The notes under the pieces: model-generated | What the model saw: the letters and a program-made list of their open reading frames with translations, nothing else | What the model was told of the DNA's origin: nothing | Database searches by the model: none | Origin: Taklimakanibacter lacteus | GTDB taxonomy: Bacteria > Pseudomonadota > Alphaproteobacteria > Rhizobiales > Aestuariivirgaceae | Length of the DNA: 64,000 nucleotides | Direction: 5' to 3' | NCBI GenBank assembly: GCA_003576695.1 | Contig: QOZQ01000006.1 | Coordinates: forward strand, 1-64,000 | Position numbers and translations under genes: made by a program | Part shown: in pieces, positions 8,891-18,993 of the stretch | How the letters are laid out: each line of letters begins with the position of its first letter | How positions within the stretch are numbered: position 1 is the stretch's first letter

Positions 8891-9432
8891 ACTCGCCCGA
8901 CATAGCGAAAGACGAGATCGCTTTCATCCTGCCTCGGCGCGACATGGTCCAGGACGCCGCCCAGACGCTTCGCCACCGCGGCTGAGCGGACATTGCCGGG
9001 ATCGACATAGCTGACAAGCGTGGCGAGCTTGAGCTCGTCGAACGCCCAGGCGAGCAGGGCCCTGGCCGCTTCGGTTATATAGCCGTGCCCTTCATAGTCC
9101 TCATAGAGCTGCCACCCCAGCTCGCGTTCGGGGAAAAGCGGTCCGTGATTTATTCCCACCTGGCCGATGCATTTGCCCGTCGAGCGCAGAGCGATCGCCA
9201 GCCCGCCATGGCCGGCCAGATGCCAAAGCGCAACCTCGTGGCAGAACAGGCCCCAGGCCACCGAAAGATCGAAGGGACCGCCCATATAGGTTGCGCGCGC
9301 AGATGCCATGAGCTTCGCATAGTCGCCGAAATCGTCGAGAAGGATCGGACGCAGCGTGAGGCGCTCCGTCGCGAGCGTGGGAGCCGTGCGCGGAATGGTA
9401 AGCTGATGCGATGCCATGGCCATAGGAAGCAT
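8887..9432 (-). CDS. GNAT-family N-acetyltransferase (RimJ/RimL-like)
   Basis: A 181-residue acetyltransferase with the RimJ/RimL-type opening TERLTLRPILLDDFGDYAKL. The acetyl-CoA-binding region is the segment around residues 105-140, with ELGWQLYEDYEGHGYITEAARALLAWAF in two parts. The C-terminal DPGNVRSAAVAKRLGG is the standard motif B. The family acetylates protein N-termini, small amines or antibiotics, so the substrate is not predictable. Alternative starts exist at 9423 and 9417. It is convergent with xerC across the family B repeat, which provides its TAG stop. Confidence 0.85.
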   Translation of the reverse strand: MLPMAMASHQLTIPRTAPTLATERLTLRPILLDDFGDYAKLMASARATYMGGPFDLSVAWGLFCHEVALWHLAGHGGLAIALRSTGKCIGQVGINHGPLFPERELGWQLYEDYEGHGYITEAARALLAWAFDELKLATLVSYVDPGNVRSAAVAKRLGGVLDHVAPRQDESDLVFRYVGRV

Positions 9433-9549
9433 GCTATGCGTGTCCGCGCAAGCTGGCCTGCTCCGCTCGCTTGTCCAGCGACAAAGGTCTTGTGGAACTC
9501 TTCCGTCAGGGGGGCTACGAAGTGACGCCCGTCAACTGATCTTCCCGCC

Positions 9550-10881
9550 ATGCCCGTCACACCCGATCCCGTTTATTCCGACACCGAGCTCCCGAAACAA
9601 ACCAATGTCGCCATCATCGGCGGCGGGATCATCGGCGTCTCGACCGCGCTCGAACTTGCCGAGCGTGGCATCGATGTGACGCTGATCGAGAAGGGCGTCA
9701 TTGCCGGCGAGCAGTCGAGCCGCAATTGGGGCTGGTGCCGGCAGATGGGCCGCGATTCGCGCGAAATCCCGCTGATCCTGGTGGCGCTCGAGGCCTGGCG
9801 CGGCATGAATGCGAGGATCGGGGCTGAGACCGGCTTCCGCCAGTCGGGCATCATCTATCTCTGTGAGACCGATGAGGAGCTGGCGGCGCGCGAGGCTTGG
9901 TATGAGCGCAATGCCAGACCCTTCAATCTCGCCACCCGGATCGTCACGGGGGAAGAGGCGGCACAATTGCAGCCCGGCTCGACCCGGAAATGGAAGGGCG
10001 CGCTCTTCACCTCGGAAGATGGCCGCGCCGAGCCTTTCATGGCGGCTCCCGCCATCGCTCATGGCGCGCGCACCAAGGGTGCGAAGATCCTCACCCAATG
10101 CGCCGTGCGCGGGATTGAAAGCTCGGGCGGCAGGATATCGGCCGTCATGACCGAGAAGGGCCGCATCGCCTGCGACACGGTGGTGCTGGCGGGTGGCGCT
10201 TGGTCGCGCCGCTTCCTCGGCAATCTCGATATCCCCTTCCCGCAGCTCTCGGTGGTCAATTCGGTGATGCGCTCCGAGCCCATCGAGACGCCGCTCGAGC
10301 GTTCCTGCTCGGCCGGCAAGTTCGCCATCCGCAAGCGCCGTGACGGCGGCTATACGATCTCCCATCGCCATCTCTCGGTCGCCGACATCCTGCCCGACTC
10401 CTTTCGCCTCTTCCGCGAATTCCTGCCCGCCTTGAAAGTCGACTGGAGCGGCCTGCGCCTCAGATTCGGCAAGCGCTTCTTCGATGAAGCGCGCCTCAAG
10501 CGCCGCTGGGCGCTCGATGAGACATCGCCCTTCGAGGAGGTGCGCGTGCTGGATCCGGAGCCGGTTACGCCGATCCTCGATGAAGCGGCGGCGAGCCTGA
10601 AGGACTACTTCCCCGTCTTCCGCGACATGCAGATCGCCCAAAAATGGGCAGGTGTCATCGACGCAACGCCCGATGCCGTGCCGGTAATGTCGCCGATCGG
10701 CAAATTGCCGGGCCTCTATCTCGCTTCCGGCTTTTCGGGCCATGGCTTCGGCCTGGGCCCCGGCGCCGGCAAACTCATGGCCGATCTGGTCACCGGCGCG
10801 ACGCCTTGCGTCGACCCCGAGCCCTTCCGCTACACGCGCTATTTCGACGGCACCAATCCCAGGCCGACGACAGGGCTTTGA
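9550..10881 (+). CDS. DAO-family FAD-dependent oxidoreductase (DadA-like)
   Basis: A 443-residue flavoprotein of the D-amino-acid oxidase fold. The Rossmann motif NVAIIGGGIIGVSTALELAE lies near residue 19, followed by EKGVIAGEQSSRNWGWCR, typical of the DadA/glycine-oxidase group. The C-terminal FAD closure is YLASGFSGHGFGLGPGAGKL. Such enzymes oxidise amino acids or secondary amines to the keto acid. It has a 117-base upstream gap and converges with a protease gene, so it appears to be a single-gene unit. It is one of three DAO-fold proteins in this window (the others start at 20619 and 59834). The substrate is unknown. Confidence 0.85.
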   Translation: MPVTPDPVYSDTELPKQTNVAIIGGGIIGVSTALELAERGIDVTLIEKGVIAGEQSSRNWGWCRQMGRDSREIPLILVALEAWRGMNARIGAETGFRQSGIIYLCETDEELAAREAWYERNARPFNLATRIVTGEEAAQLQPGSTRKWKGALFTSEDGRAEPFMAAPAIAHGARTKGAKILTQCAVRGIESSGGRISAVMTEKGRIACDTVVLAGGAWSRRFLGNLDIPFPQLSVVNSVMRSEPIETPLERSCSAGKFAIRKRRDGGYTISHRHLSVADILPDSFRLFREFLPALKVDWSGLRLRFGKRFFDEARLKRRWALDETSPFEEVRVLDPEPVTPILDEAAASLKDYFPVFRDMQIAQKWAGVIDATPDAVPVMSPIGKLPGLYLASGFSGHGFGLGPGAGKLMADLVTGATPCVDPEPFRYTRYFDGTNPRPTTGL

Positions 10882-10930
10882 CGGGTACAGTGAGAATACA
10901 GGAAGCCTGAGCAGGAAAATCCAAAGCCGA

Positions 10931-12349
10931 TCAGCGCGAACCTATGGTCAGTTCCTGGCCGAAGCGGTTCAAGCCGATGGCCCACGGTGCGAAAGCCTCC
11001 ATCCTGAAGCCGGCCAGTTCCTCGACCGTGCTGATCGGCCGGCCGTTGATCGCGCGAATGATGTCTCCCGCCCTGAGGCCCAGCCGGCCGGCGGCCGAGC
11101 CGGCATTCACATTCAGAAGCACAACACCCGAAATGCCGCTGTCGACACCGATCTCTTCGGCCAGCGCCGGCGACAGGCTCGCCGCCTCTGCGCCACTGAG
11201 CGGGCTGAGGCCGGAGAGCCATCTGTCATTGCGCGGCGGAACATCCGGCGGCGCCTTCAACGCGACCAGGATTTCGATGGGCGCGCCTCTGCGAATGAGT
11301 CTCAGGCGAGCATTCGTGCCGACGAGCCGTGTCGCGATGCGGTACCGCAGAACCTGCGGATCATCTACCGCAAGGCCATCGACCGACAGGACGATATCCC
11401 CTGTTGCAATTCCGGCGGCGGCCGCCGGCCCTTCCTTGTAGAGACCCGTCACCAGCACCCCTTTCGCCGGAAGGCCGAGCATCGTGGCGGCCTGTGCCGG
11501 TACGGGACGTCCGGACAGCCCGATCCACGGTCGTATGAGCGGGCGGCGCTGCACGGCCGTCTCCACCACCATGCGGACCATATTGGCCGGAATCGCGAAA
11601 CCCAAGCCTTGCGAGCCGCCCGTCGTCGAATAGATGGCGGTGCTGATGCCGATGAGCTTGCCGTCCATGGCAATCTGCGCCCCGCCCGAATTGCCCGGAT
11701 TGATGGCGGCGTCCGTCTGGATGAAGAAACGGAAATCGCTGATTCCCACGCTGGTGCGGGCGAGCGCCGAAACGATGCCGCTCGTCACCGTCTGGCCCAG
11801 CCCGAAGGGATTGCCGATCACCAGCACCGGGTCACCCACCCTGACGAGATCGGAATCGCCGAATTCAAGACTGGGCAGCGTTTCGCCGCGCGTCGCGATC
11901 TTGAGGACAGCAAGGTCGGTGCGCTTGTCGGACAGGAGCACCTCGGCATTGAACACCCTGCCGTCGGCGAGCGCCGCGACAATGCCGTCAGCGGCCTCGA
12001 CGACATGGTGGTTGGTGACGATGACGCCGTCCGAACGCACCATGACGCCGGAACCGAGTGAATTCTCGATGCGCTCGCGCCCATAGCCGAACAGCAGCGT
12101 GTCCCGGAACAGACGCCAGAAGGCAGAGCCGTCCAGCGACTGGGTGCGGGAGCGGACGATCTTCCGCGCATAGATATTGATGACTGCCGGCGCGGACTTC
12201 TCCACGAGGGCCGCAAATGATCGCGGAACGCCATCGTCCGCCGTTTCCTCGGCCGGAGAATCCTGGGGGAGCAGCAGAAAGGCAAGCAGGGCAAGCGTGA
12301 CGACCGTCGTACCGCATCCACCGATCTTGTTGTTTTGCGGACCTGGCAT
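10931..12349 (-). CDS. DegP/HtrA-like trypsin-fold serine protease with two PDZ domains
   Basis: A 472-residue periplasmic quality-control protease. A hydrophobic N-terminal segment (about residues 13-27) looks like a signal or anchor. The triad is intact: His115 (VTNHHVVE), Asp145 (KRTDLAVLK) and Ser221 (NPGNSGGAQ). Residue 224 is Ala where HtrA proteins usually have Pro, a minor variation. Two PDZ domains follow: about 275-365 (GVLVTGLYKEGPAAAAG) and about 405-460 (GVVLLNVNAGSAAGRLGL). The ATG directly abuts the stop of the membrane-protein gene upstream, so the pair is co-transcribed and probably works together. Confidence 0.88.
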   Translation of the reverse strand: MPGPQNNKIGGCGTTVVTLALLAFLLLPQDSPAEETADDGVPRSFAALVEKSAPAVINIYARKIVRSRTQSLDGSAFWRLFRDTLLFGYGRERIENSLGSGVMVRSDGVIVTNHHVVEAADGIVAALADGRVFNAEVLLSDKRTDLAVLKIATRGETLPSLEFGDSDLVRVGDPVLVIGNPFGLGQTVTSGIVSALARTSVGISDFRFFIQTDAAINPGNSGGAQIAMDGKLIGISTAIYSTTGGSQGLGFAIPANMVRMVVETAVQRRPLIRPWIGLSGRPVPAQAATMLGLPAKGVLVTGLYKEGPAAAAGIATGDIVLSVDGLAVDDPQVLRYRIATRLVGTNARLRLIRRGAPIEILVALKAPPDVPPRNDRWLSGLSPLSGAEAASLSPALAEEIGVDSGISGVVLLNVNAGSAAGRLGLRAGDIIRAINGRPISTVEELAGFRMEAFAPWAIGLNRFGQELTIGSR

Positions 12350-12937
12350 CTAACGCCATGAAAAATACTGGGGCACGAGAACAAGCGCGATGATGATCCA
12401 GAACAGGGCGACCGACAGATATCCGGCGCTCTTGAACTGGGCGGTTATCCGCCGGTCGCCGGGAAAGTCCTTATCGTTGAAATTGCTGTAGATCTGATCC
12501 CACAGCTCCTTCAACGACCCGGCTTCGATCTGCTCGCATCTTTCGATGAAGGAGCGCTCGGTGTCGCCGCGCGGCCGCCGTCTGAGATAATCGCGATAGA
12601 AATCATAGCCGAGCGCCAGTTCAAGGAAGATGATCCGCGGATAGAGGGCGACGACACCGCGATCGATGCCCAGCACCACGCGATAGGCGAACCAGACGAC
12701 AGCGCTCGCCGAGGCGCCGGCGGCGAACAGCATCGGCTGGCTGGACAGGCTCAGGCTGAGATTGAGCAGCAGCCAGAAATAGGCGAGCGCGAACGCATGG
12801 CCGAAAGCATACCAGAGATTATACGAACGGATCAGCGCCAGGCGCTGGTCATGGATGGCCTTATACTCCGCCTCGAGTGTATCGCGCCCGGGATTGGGTT
12901 GATCCGATCCAGGGGCGTTGCCCGGTTTTCGCGCCAT
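12350..12937 (-). CDS. Uncharacterised membrane protein coupled to the HtrA-like protease
   Basis: A 195-residue protein that I do not recognise. It has a soluble charged N-terminus, two adjacent hydrophobic segments at about 43-63 and 68-88, a cytosolic-looking middle part rich in Arg, Asp and Glu (YDFYRDYLRRRPRGDTE), and a C-terminal hydrophobic helix at about 172-192 (YLSVALFWIIIALVLVPQ). The stop codon touches the start codon of the protease gene with no intervening base. That implies coupled translation, and possibly that this protein is a membrane partner or substrate of the protease. This link is inference from gene order only. Confidence 0.7.
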   Translation of the reverse strand: MARKPGNAPGSDQPNPGRDTLEAEYKAIHDQRLALIRSYNLWYAFGHAFALAYFWLLLNLSLSLSSQPMLFAAGASASAVVWFAYRVVLGIDRGVVALYPRIIFLELALGYDFYRDYLRRRPRGDTERSFIERCEQIEAGSLKELWDQIYSNFNDKDFPGDRRITAQFKSAGYLSVALFWIIIALVLVPQYFSWR

Positions 12938-13072
12938 TGTCGTGCTCTCCGCCGAACGGCTTCTTGGCCACCTGCTTCGGACACATCATGATACCGGGCG
13001 CCTGGATGGGCAAGCCGGCGGCGCGCCGTGAACCCGACCACTGATTTGGCTGGGCAACCCGCGAGATTCGCT

Positions 13073-13840
13073 CTAGGACTTCGCGCGTGTCCCTTCGGCG
13101 AGGCAGCTCTTCAGTTCCGCGATCGCTCCACCGATCCATTCCTCGGTCATCATTTCGAGCGGCACCGTGAAGGAGATCGCGATATTGACCTCGAAGGGAT
13201 TGGCGCCCGGTAAAGGCAGGCCAAGCCCGCCTTCGCCGGGAAGGTAGTAACCCATATTGACGGCATATCCCCTTCGTCGGGCGTCCTCGATCTGCGCCGC
13301 AACGATCGACCGGTCGACGGGGCGAACCGAAGGATGGCTGACATAGCGCTCGGCATTGGCGTCGAGCAATTGCAGACAATCGGCTTCGGATTGCAGCGAC
13401 ATCAGGGCCAGGCTTCCGGCCGCCACGCCCATGGGTACACGTCCGCCTATCCCCATCGAGAATTGCCGCCGCGGCGAGCGGCTCACCATCTCGGCACAGA
13501 CCGCATCGACACCGGCCTGCACCATCATATAGACCGTGTGGCCGCTGCGCCGGGCGAACTCGGTCATCCCGGCCCGGTATTTCAGAACGAGAGGATCGAG
13601 CCGCGCCTGGCTGCGCGCCAGAACCGAGATGGCCGGACCCAGCCGATAATGGCCGTGCTTGCCGGTCGTCTCGACGAAGCCCTTGTGCAGGAGCGAGGCG
13701 AGGCTCCTATGCACCGCGGGCTTCGCCCCTCCGATGCGCTGGGCGATGTCGGCCAGGCCGAAGCCTTCGGCACCGGCCTCACCCAGGACGAGCAGGATGT
13801 CGAGCGCCCGCACCGCATTCGACGAAAGGCTGGCAGCCAC
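13073..13840 (-). CDS. IclR-family transcriptional regulator
   Basis: A 255-residue regulator with an N-terminal winged helix-turn-helix (residues about 8-65, ALDILLVLGEAGAEGFGLAD then GGAKPAVHRSLASLLHKGFV) and a C-terminal effector domain (about 80-250) ending in the IclR pattern NIAISFTVPLEMMTEEWIGG. It is transcribed divergently from the ABC-importer operon. The AT-rich gap between them carries palindromes that fit operators, so it very likely controls that operon and itself. The ligand is probably related to the imported substrate, which is unknown. Confidence 0.88.
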   Translation of the reverse strand: MAASLSSNAVRALDILLVLGEAGAEGFGLADIAQRIGGAKPAVHRSLASLLHKGFVETTGKHGHYRLGPAISVLARSQARLDPLVLKYRAGMTEFARRSGHTVYMMVQAGVDAVCAEMVSRSPRRQFSMGIGGRVPMGVAAGSLALMSLQSEADCLQLLDANAERYVSHPSVRPVDRSIVAAQIEDARRRGYAVNMGYYLPGEGGLGLPLPGANPFEVNIAISFTVPLEMMTEEWIGGAIAELKSCLAEGTRAKS

Positions 13841-13854
13841 CGCCCAAGCTCCAT

Positions 13855-13934
13855 ATTCTGATAATTAGAATTATATGTCATTTCTGTTTCAAATAGAAGA
13901 ATTTCTTGACACCCGCGTCATTTTTGTTTGTCAT
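13855..13934 (+). promoter_or_regulatory. Promoter and probable IclR operators of the ABC-importer operon
   Basis: Two near-perfect palindromes lie in an AT-rich island: ATTCTGATAATTAGAAT (13855-13871) and TTCTGTTTCAAATAGAA (13882-13898), sharing TTCT...AGAA arms. A third, AAGAATTTCTT, partly overlaps the -35 box. A promoter follows on the plus strand: TTGACA at 13906-13911, a 17-base spacer, and TGTCAT at 13929-13934. The positions suit binding by the divergent IclR regulator. The palindromes are seen directly; the assignment to IclR is inference. Confidence 0.6.
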
Positions 13935-13973
13935 CAGAAGTTGAAGCCGGAAAAGCTGCCAGCCCGTCGGTCG

Positions 13974-14984
13974 ATGGGACAAGGATCACTTCAGCCTTCC
14001 GCTTCGGTTGACGATGGTGATCGCGTAACCAGGGGGCACGTCATAATATCGTTCCTGATCAAGCGGCTGGGCTTTGCGGCATTTACGCTGTTTGCCGTCC
14101 TGACGCTCGTCTTCCTGATCGTCCGCATCCTGCCGGGCGATCCGGCGCTGGTCATTCTCGGCGACCAGGCGAGTCCCGAGAGCATCGCCGCCTTGCATCA
14201 TCGCCTGGGCCTGGACCAGCCGATCCTCACCCAATATGGCCAGTTTCTGTGGAATGCCCTTCGCGGCGATCTCGGCAACTCGATGATCACCGGGCGTTCG
14301 ATCTCGGTCGAGATCATGTCAGTGCTGCCCTACACGATCGAGCTCACCATCGCTTCACTGCTCTTGGGCGTGCTGCTGGGCGTGCCGGCCGGTGTGTGGG
14401 CCGCGGTCAAGCGCAACCAGATCCCGGACATCGCGCTCCGCCTCGTTTCGCTGATCGGGCTTTCGCTTCCCGCTTTCGTGGCGGCGATCATCCTCCTGAT
14501 GATCTTCGCCATCTATCTGCGCTGGTTTCCGGTGATCAGCGCCGGGGGCGGCACGGATATTATCGATCGCCTGCGCCAGATGGCCCTGCCGACCCTCTCT
14601 CTGGCGCTGATCATGATGGCCTACATCACCCGCGTGACGCGCTCGGCCATGCTCGAAGTGCTCAATCAGGATTTCGTGCGCACGGCGCGCGCCAAGGGCG
14701 CGTCGCAATATGCCACCATCTGGCGCCATGCTCTGGGCAACAGCCTGATCCCGATCACCACCGTCGTCGGCCTCTATCTCGGCATCCTCATCGGCAATTC
14801 GGTGCTGACCGAGATCGTCTTCTCAAGGCCCGGCCTCGGCAAGCTGATCCTGACGGCCCTGACCCAGCGCGATTATACGCTGCTGCAGGGCATGATCGTC
14901 ATCTACACGCTGATGGTCGTCGTCGTGAATCTCCTGACCGACCTGACCTATGGCTTCCTCGACCCCCGGGTCCAGTACAAATGA
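13974..14984 (+). CDS. ABC importer permease 1 (DppB/OppB type)
   Basis: An inner-membrane permease of the peptide/nickel/opine importer class with about six membrane helices. Conserved features are FLIVRILPGDPALVILG near the first helix and the EAA-type loop FVRTARAKGASQYATIWRHAL. The C-terminus LTDLTYGFLDPRVQY is diagnostic for DppB. The start is uncertain: the ATG at 13974 lies after the putative promoter, an earlier in-frame ATG at 13875 would overlap the operators, and the conserved part begins only at about 14050. It overlaps the next gene by 4 bases (ATGA). Confidence 0.88.
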   Translation: MGQGSLQPSASVDDGDRVTRGHVIISFLIKRLGFAAFTLFAVLTLVFLIVRILPGDPALVILGDQASPESIAALHHRLGLDQPILTQYGQFLWNALRGDLGNSMITGRSISVEIMSVLPYTIELTIASLLLGVLLGVPAGVWAAVKRNQIPDIALRLVSLIGLSLPAFVAAIILLMIFAIYLRWFPVISAGGGTDIIDRLRQMALPTLSLALIMMAYITRVTRSAMLEVLNQDFVRTARAKGASQYATIWRHALGNSLIPITTVVGLYLGILIGNSVLTEIVFSRPGLGKLILTALTQRDYTLLQGMIVIYTLMVVVVNLLTDLTYGFLDPRVQYK

Positions 14985-15861
14985 CGGACGCCCTTTCCCC
15001 GACCGCGGAAAGAGCGGCATCGTCAAAATCCGCCTGGGCGGTTCTGCACCGGTTGAACATGACGACCTGGTTCGGCGTCGCGATTGTCGCGGCCCTCATC
15101 CTGGCGGCGATATTGGCACCACTCCTCGCCACCCATGATCCCGATGCGCAGAACATCATCATGTATCTGTCGCCGCCGGGGCCCGACAACATCCTGGGAA
15201 CCGACCAGTTCGGCCGCGATATCTTTTCACGGTTGCTCTTTGGCGCGCGCTATTCGCTCACCATCGGCTTCCTGGCGATCGTCGTCGCCCTCATCATCGG
15301 CTCGCTGATCGGCATGGTGGCGGGCTATGCCGGCGGCAGGACGGACATCATCCTGATGCAGATCATGGATGTCGTGCTGGCCTTTCCCTCGCTGATCCTC
15401 GGACTGGCGCTGGTCGCCCTCATGGGCGCCACATTGACAAACATCGTCATCGCCATCGCCTTCACGGCCATCCCGGCCTTTGCGCGCATCGCCCGGGCCG
15501 GTGTCATGACCCAGCGCGACCGGGAATATGTCCAGGCCTGCCATGCCATGGGATTCTCCAATCCGCGCATCCTCTTCCGCCACATCCTGCCTTCCATCCT
15601 GCCCGAGATCATGGTCATGGCGTCGCTGTGGATGGCGACGGCGGTGCGCACCGAGGCATCGCTGGCCTTCATCGGCCTCGGCCTCGCGCCGCCGACGCCG
15701 ACCTGGGGCGGCATGGTGCGCGAAGGCTTCGACAATATCCTGAGCTCGTTCCACCTGGCGCTGTTTCCGAGCCTCGCGATCCTGCTTCTGGTTCTCGCCC
15801 TCAATCTCATCGGCGACGGCCTGCGCGACGCCATCGATCCGCGCCTGAAGGATGCCAGCTG

Positions 15862-15862
<1 letters not shown>
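14981..15862 (+). CDS. ABC importer permease 2 (DppC/OppC type)
   Basis: The second permease, 293 residues, with about six membrane helices. An N-terminal helix (about 25-48) precedes a periplasmic loop with the DppC hallmarks HDPDAQN and LGTDQFGRDIFSRLLFGARYSL. The EAA loop is YVQACHAMGFSNPRILFRHILP. The C-terminus NLIGDGLRDAIDPRLKD is typical of DppC. The ATG at 14981 gives the normal family length and overlaps the previous stop; a longer reading frame upstream is only the antiphase of the first permease. Its TGA shares a base with the next ATG (TGATG). Confidence 0.9.
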
Positions 15863-17631
<1,769 letters not shown>

Positions 17632-17648
17632 GCAGGAGAAATCCGAAC

Positions 17649-18977
17649 GTGCATGCCATCACCAAGCTCGCCGAATTCGTCAGCCAGTATCCGGAAGGGA
17701 GGCTGCCGCAAAAAGCGCGCGATTTCATCTCCCAGCTGGTGCTCGACCTGATCGGTGCGGCGGCGGCGGGCCTCTCTTCACCGCTGGCGAGCGCCGCCCG
17801 GCAGGCCGCGCTTGATGTCTATGGCGGCGGTGATGCGCAAATCTGGCTGACCGACAAACGCTCGAGCACCATGGGTGCCGCCATGGCCAACAGCGCCGCC
17901 GCGAGCGCTCTCGACATCGACGACGGGCACCGGGGCGCCGCAGGCCACGCCGGCGCCGGTGTCATTCCGGCGGCACTGGCGGTCGGCCAGGCGCTGGGCG
18001 CCTCGGACGCGCAGATTCTCGATGCCATAGCGCTCGGCTATGAGATCGCCCTGCGTGTCGCCAGCGCCCGCCCCACCGCGACGATCGAGACCTATGCCAG
18101 CGGCCGCTGGGTCGGCTATGGCGCGGCGGCCGCGGCCGCGCGCCTGCTCGCGCTCGATCCCGTCCAGACGGCGCATGCCCTGGCCATCGCCGGCGCCGAG
18201 GGGCCGATCATGTTTCCGACCGGAACATCGAAGTTCCAGGGCAGCACCGTCAAGGAGGGCATTCCCCCCGCCGTCGTGGCGGGGCTGACCGCCGCCTATC
18301 GCGCCCGCGCCGGGGCGAGCGGACCGCTCGACCTTCTCGACAATGGCGAGCGCTATGATCGGCATCTCCTTCTGGGGCAGCTCGGCGATACATGGGAACT
18401 GCAGAAATGCTATCTGAAGCCCTATGCCTGCTGCCGCTACATGCATGCGGCGATCGACGGCATCCTGGCGCTGCGCCAGAACGGGCGTGAAATCCGCAAA
18501 TTGCGCATCGAGACTTTCCCGCAAGGGCTCAGGCTTGCCAATGAGCGCCAGCCGCGCTCGCTCGAGGGCGGACAATACAGCTTCTATTTCAGCTGCGCGC
18601 TGGCGGCCCTGCACGGCGCCGCAGCACTTCAGCCGGTCGCGCGCGCCAGCCTCGCGGACGCCGATGTGCTCGGCCTCGCTTCGCGGATCGAGCTGGACGT
18701 CGCGCCCGATTTCGCTACTTCCTTTCCGGCCGGCACGCCGGCCAAAGTGATCCTCGACCAGGGCGACGGTCCGCAGGAGCTGATCGTTCTCCATGCGCTT
18801 GGCGATGTGGCGAACCCGATGAGCAGGGATGAGATCGCCCTGAAATTCCGCAATATCGGCAGAGAGCATCTGCATCCCGAATGGCAGGACGGGATCCTGG
18901 CCGCCATTGACGGGCTGGAGACCGGCGGCTTTCGCCCTTTGCTTTCCGCTTTGAACCTATCCGCACCGAGAAACTGA
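17649..18977 (+). CDS. MmgE/PrpD-family protein
   Basis: A 442-residue member of the MmgE/PrpD family, which contains 2-methylcitrate dehydratase, cis-aconitate decarboxylase and iminodisuccinate epimerase. Family features are SAAASALDIDDGHRGAAGHA near residue 80, the helical LGASDAQILDAIALGYEIALR and the KCYLKPYACCRYMHAAIDG segment near residue 258. The start is GTG at 17649, preceded by AGGAG. No methylcitrate-cycle genes are nearby. Its place inside an importer operon with a DAO-type flavoprotein suggests an epimerase or lyase acting on the imported compound, by analogy with iminodisuccinate epimerase. That is inference. Confidence 0.85.
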   Translation: MHAITKLAEFVSQYPEGRLPQKARDFISQLVLDLIGAAAAGLSSPLASAARQAALDVYGGGDAQIWLTDKRSSTMGAAMANSAAASALDIDDGHRGAAGHAGAGVIPAALAVGQALGASDAQILDAIALGYEIALRVASARPTATIETYASGRWVGYGAAAAAARLLALDPVQTAHALAIAGAEGPIMFPTGTSKFQGSTVKEGIPPAVVAGLTAAYRARAGASGPLDLLDNGERYDRHLLLGQLGDTWELQKCYLKPYACCRYMHAAIDGILALRQNGREIRKLRIETFPQGLRLANERQPRSLEGGQYSFYFSCALAALHGAAALQPVARASLADADVLGLASRIELDVAPDFATSFPAGTPAKVILDQGDGPQELIVLHALGDVANPMSRDEIALKFRNIGREHLHPEWQDGILAAIDGLETGGFRPLLSALNLSAPRN

Positions 18978-18993
18978 AATGGAGGAATTCATA

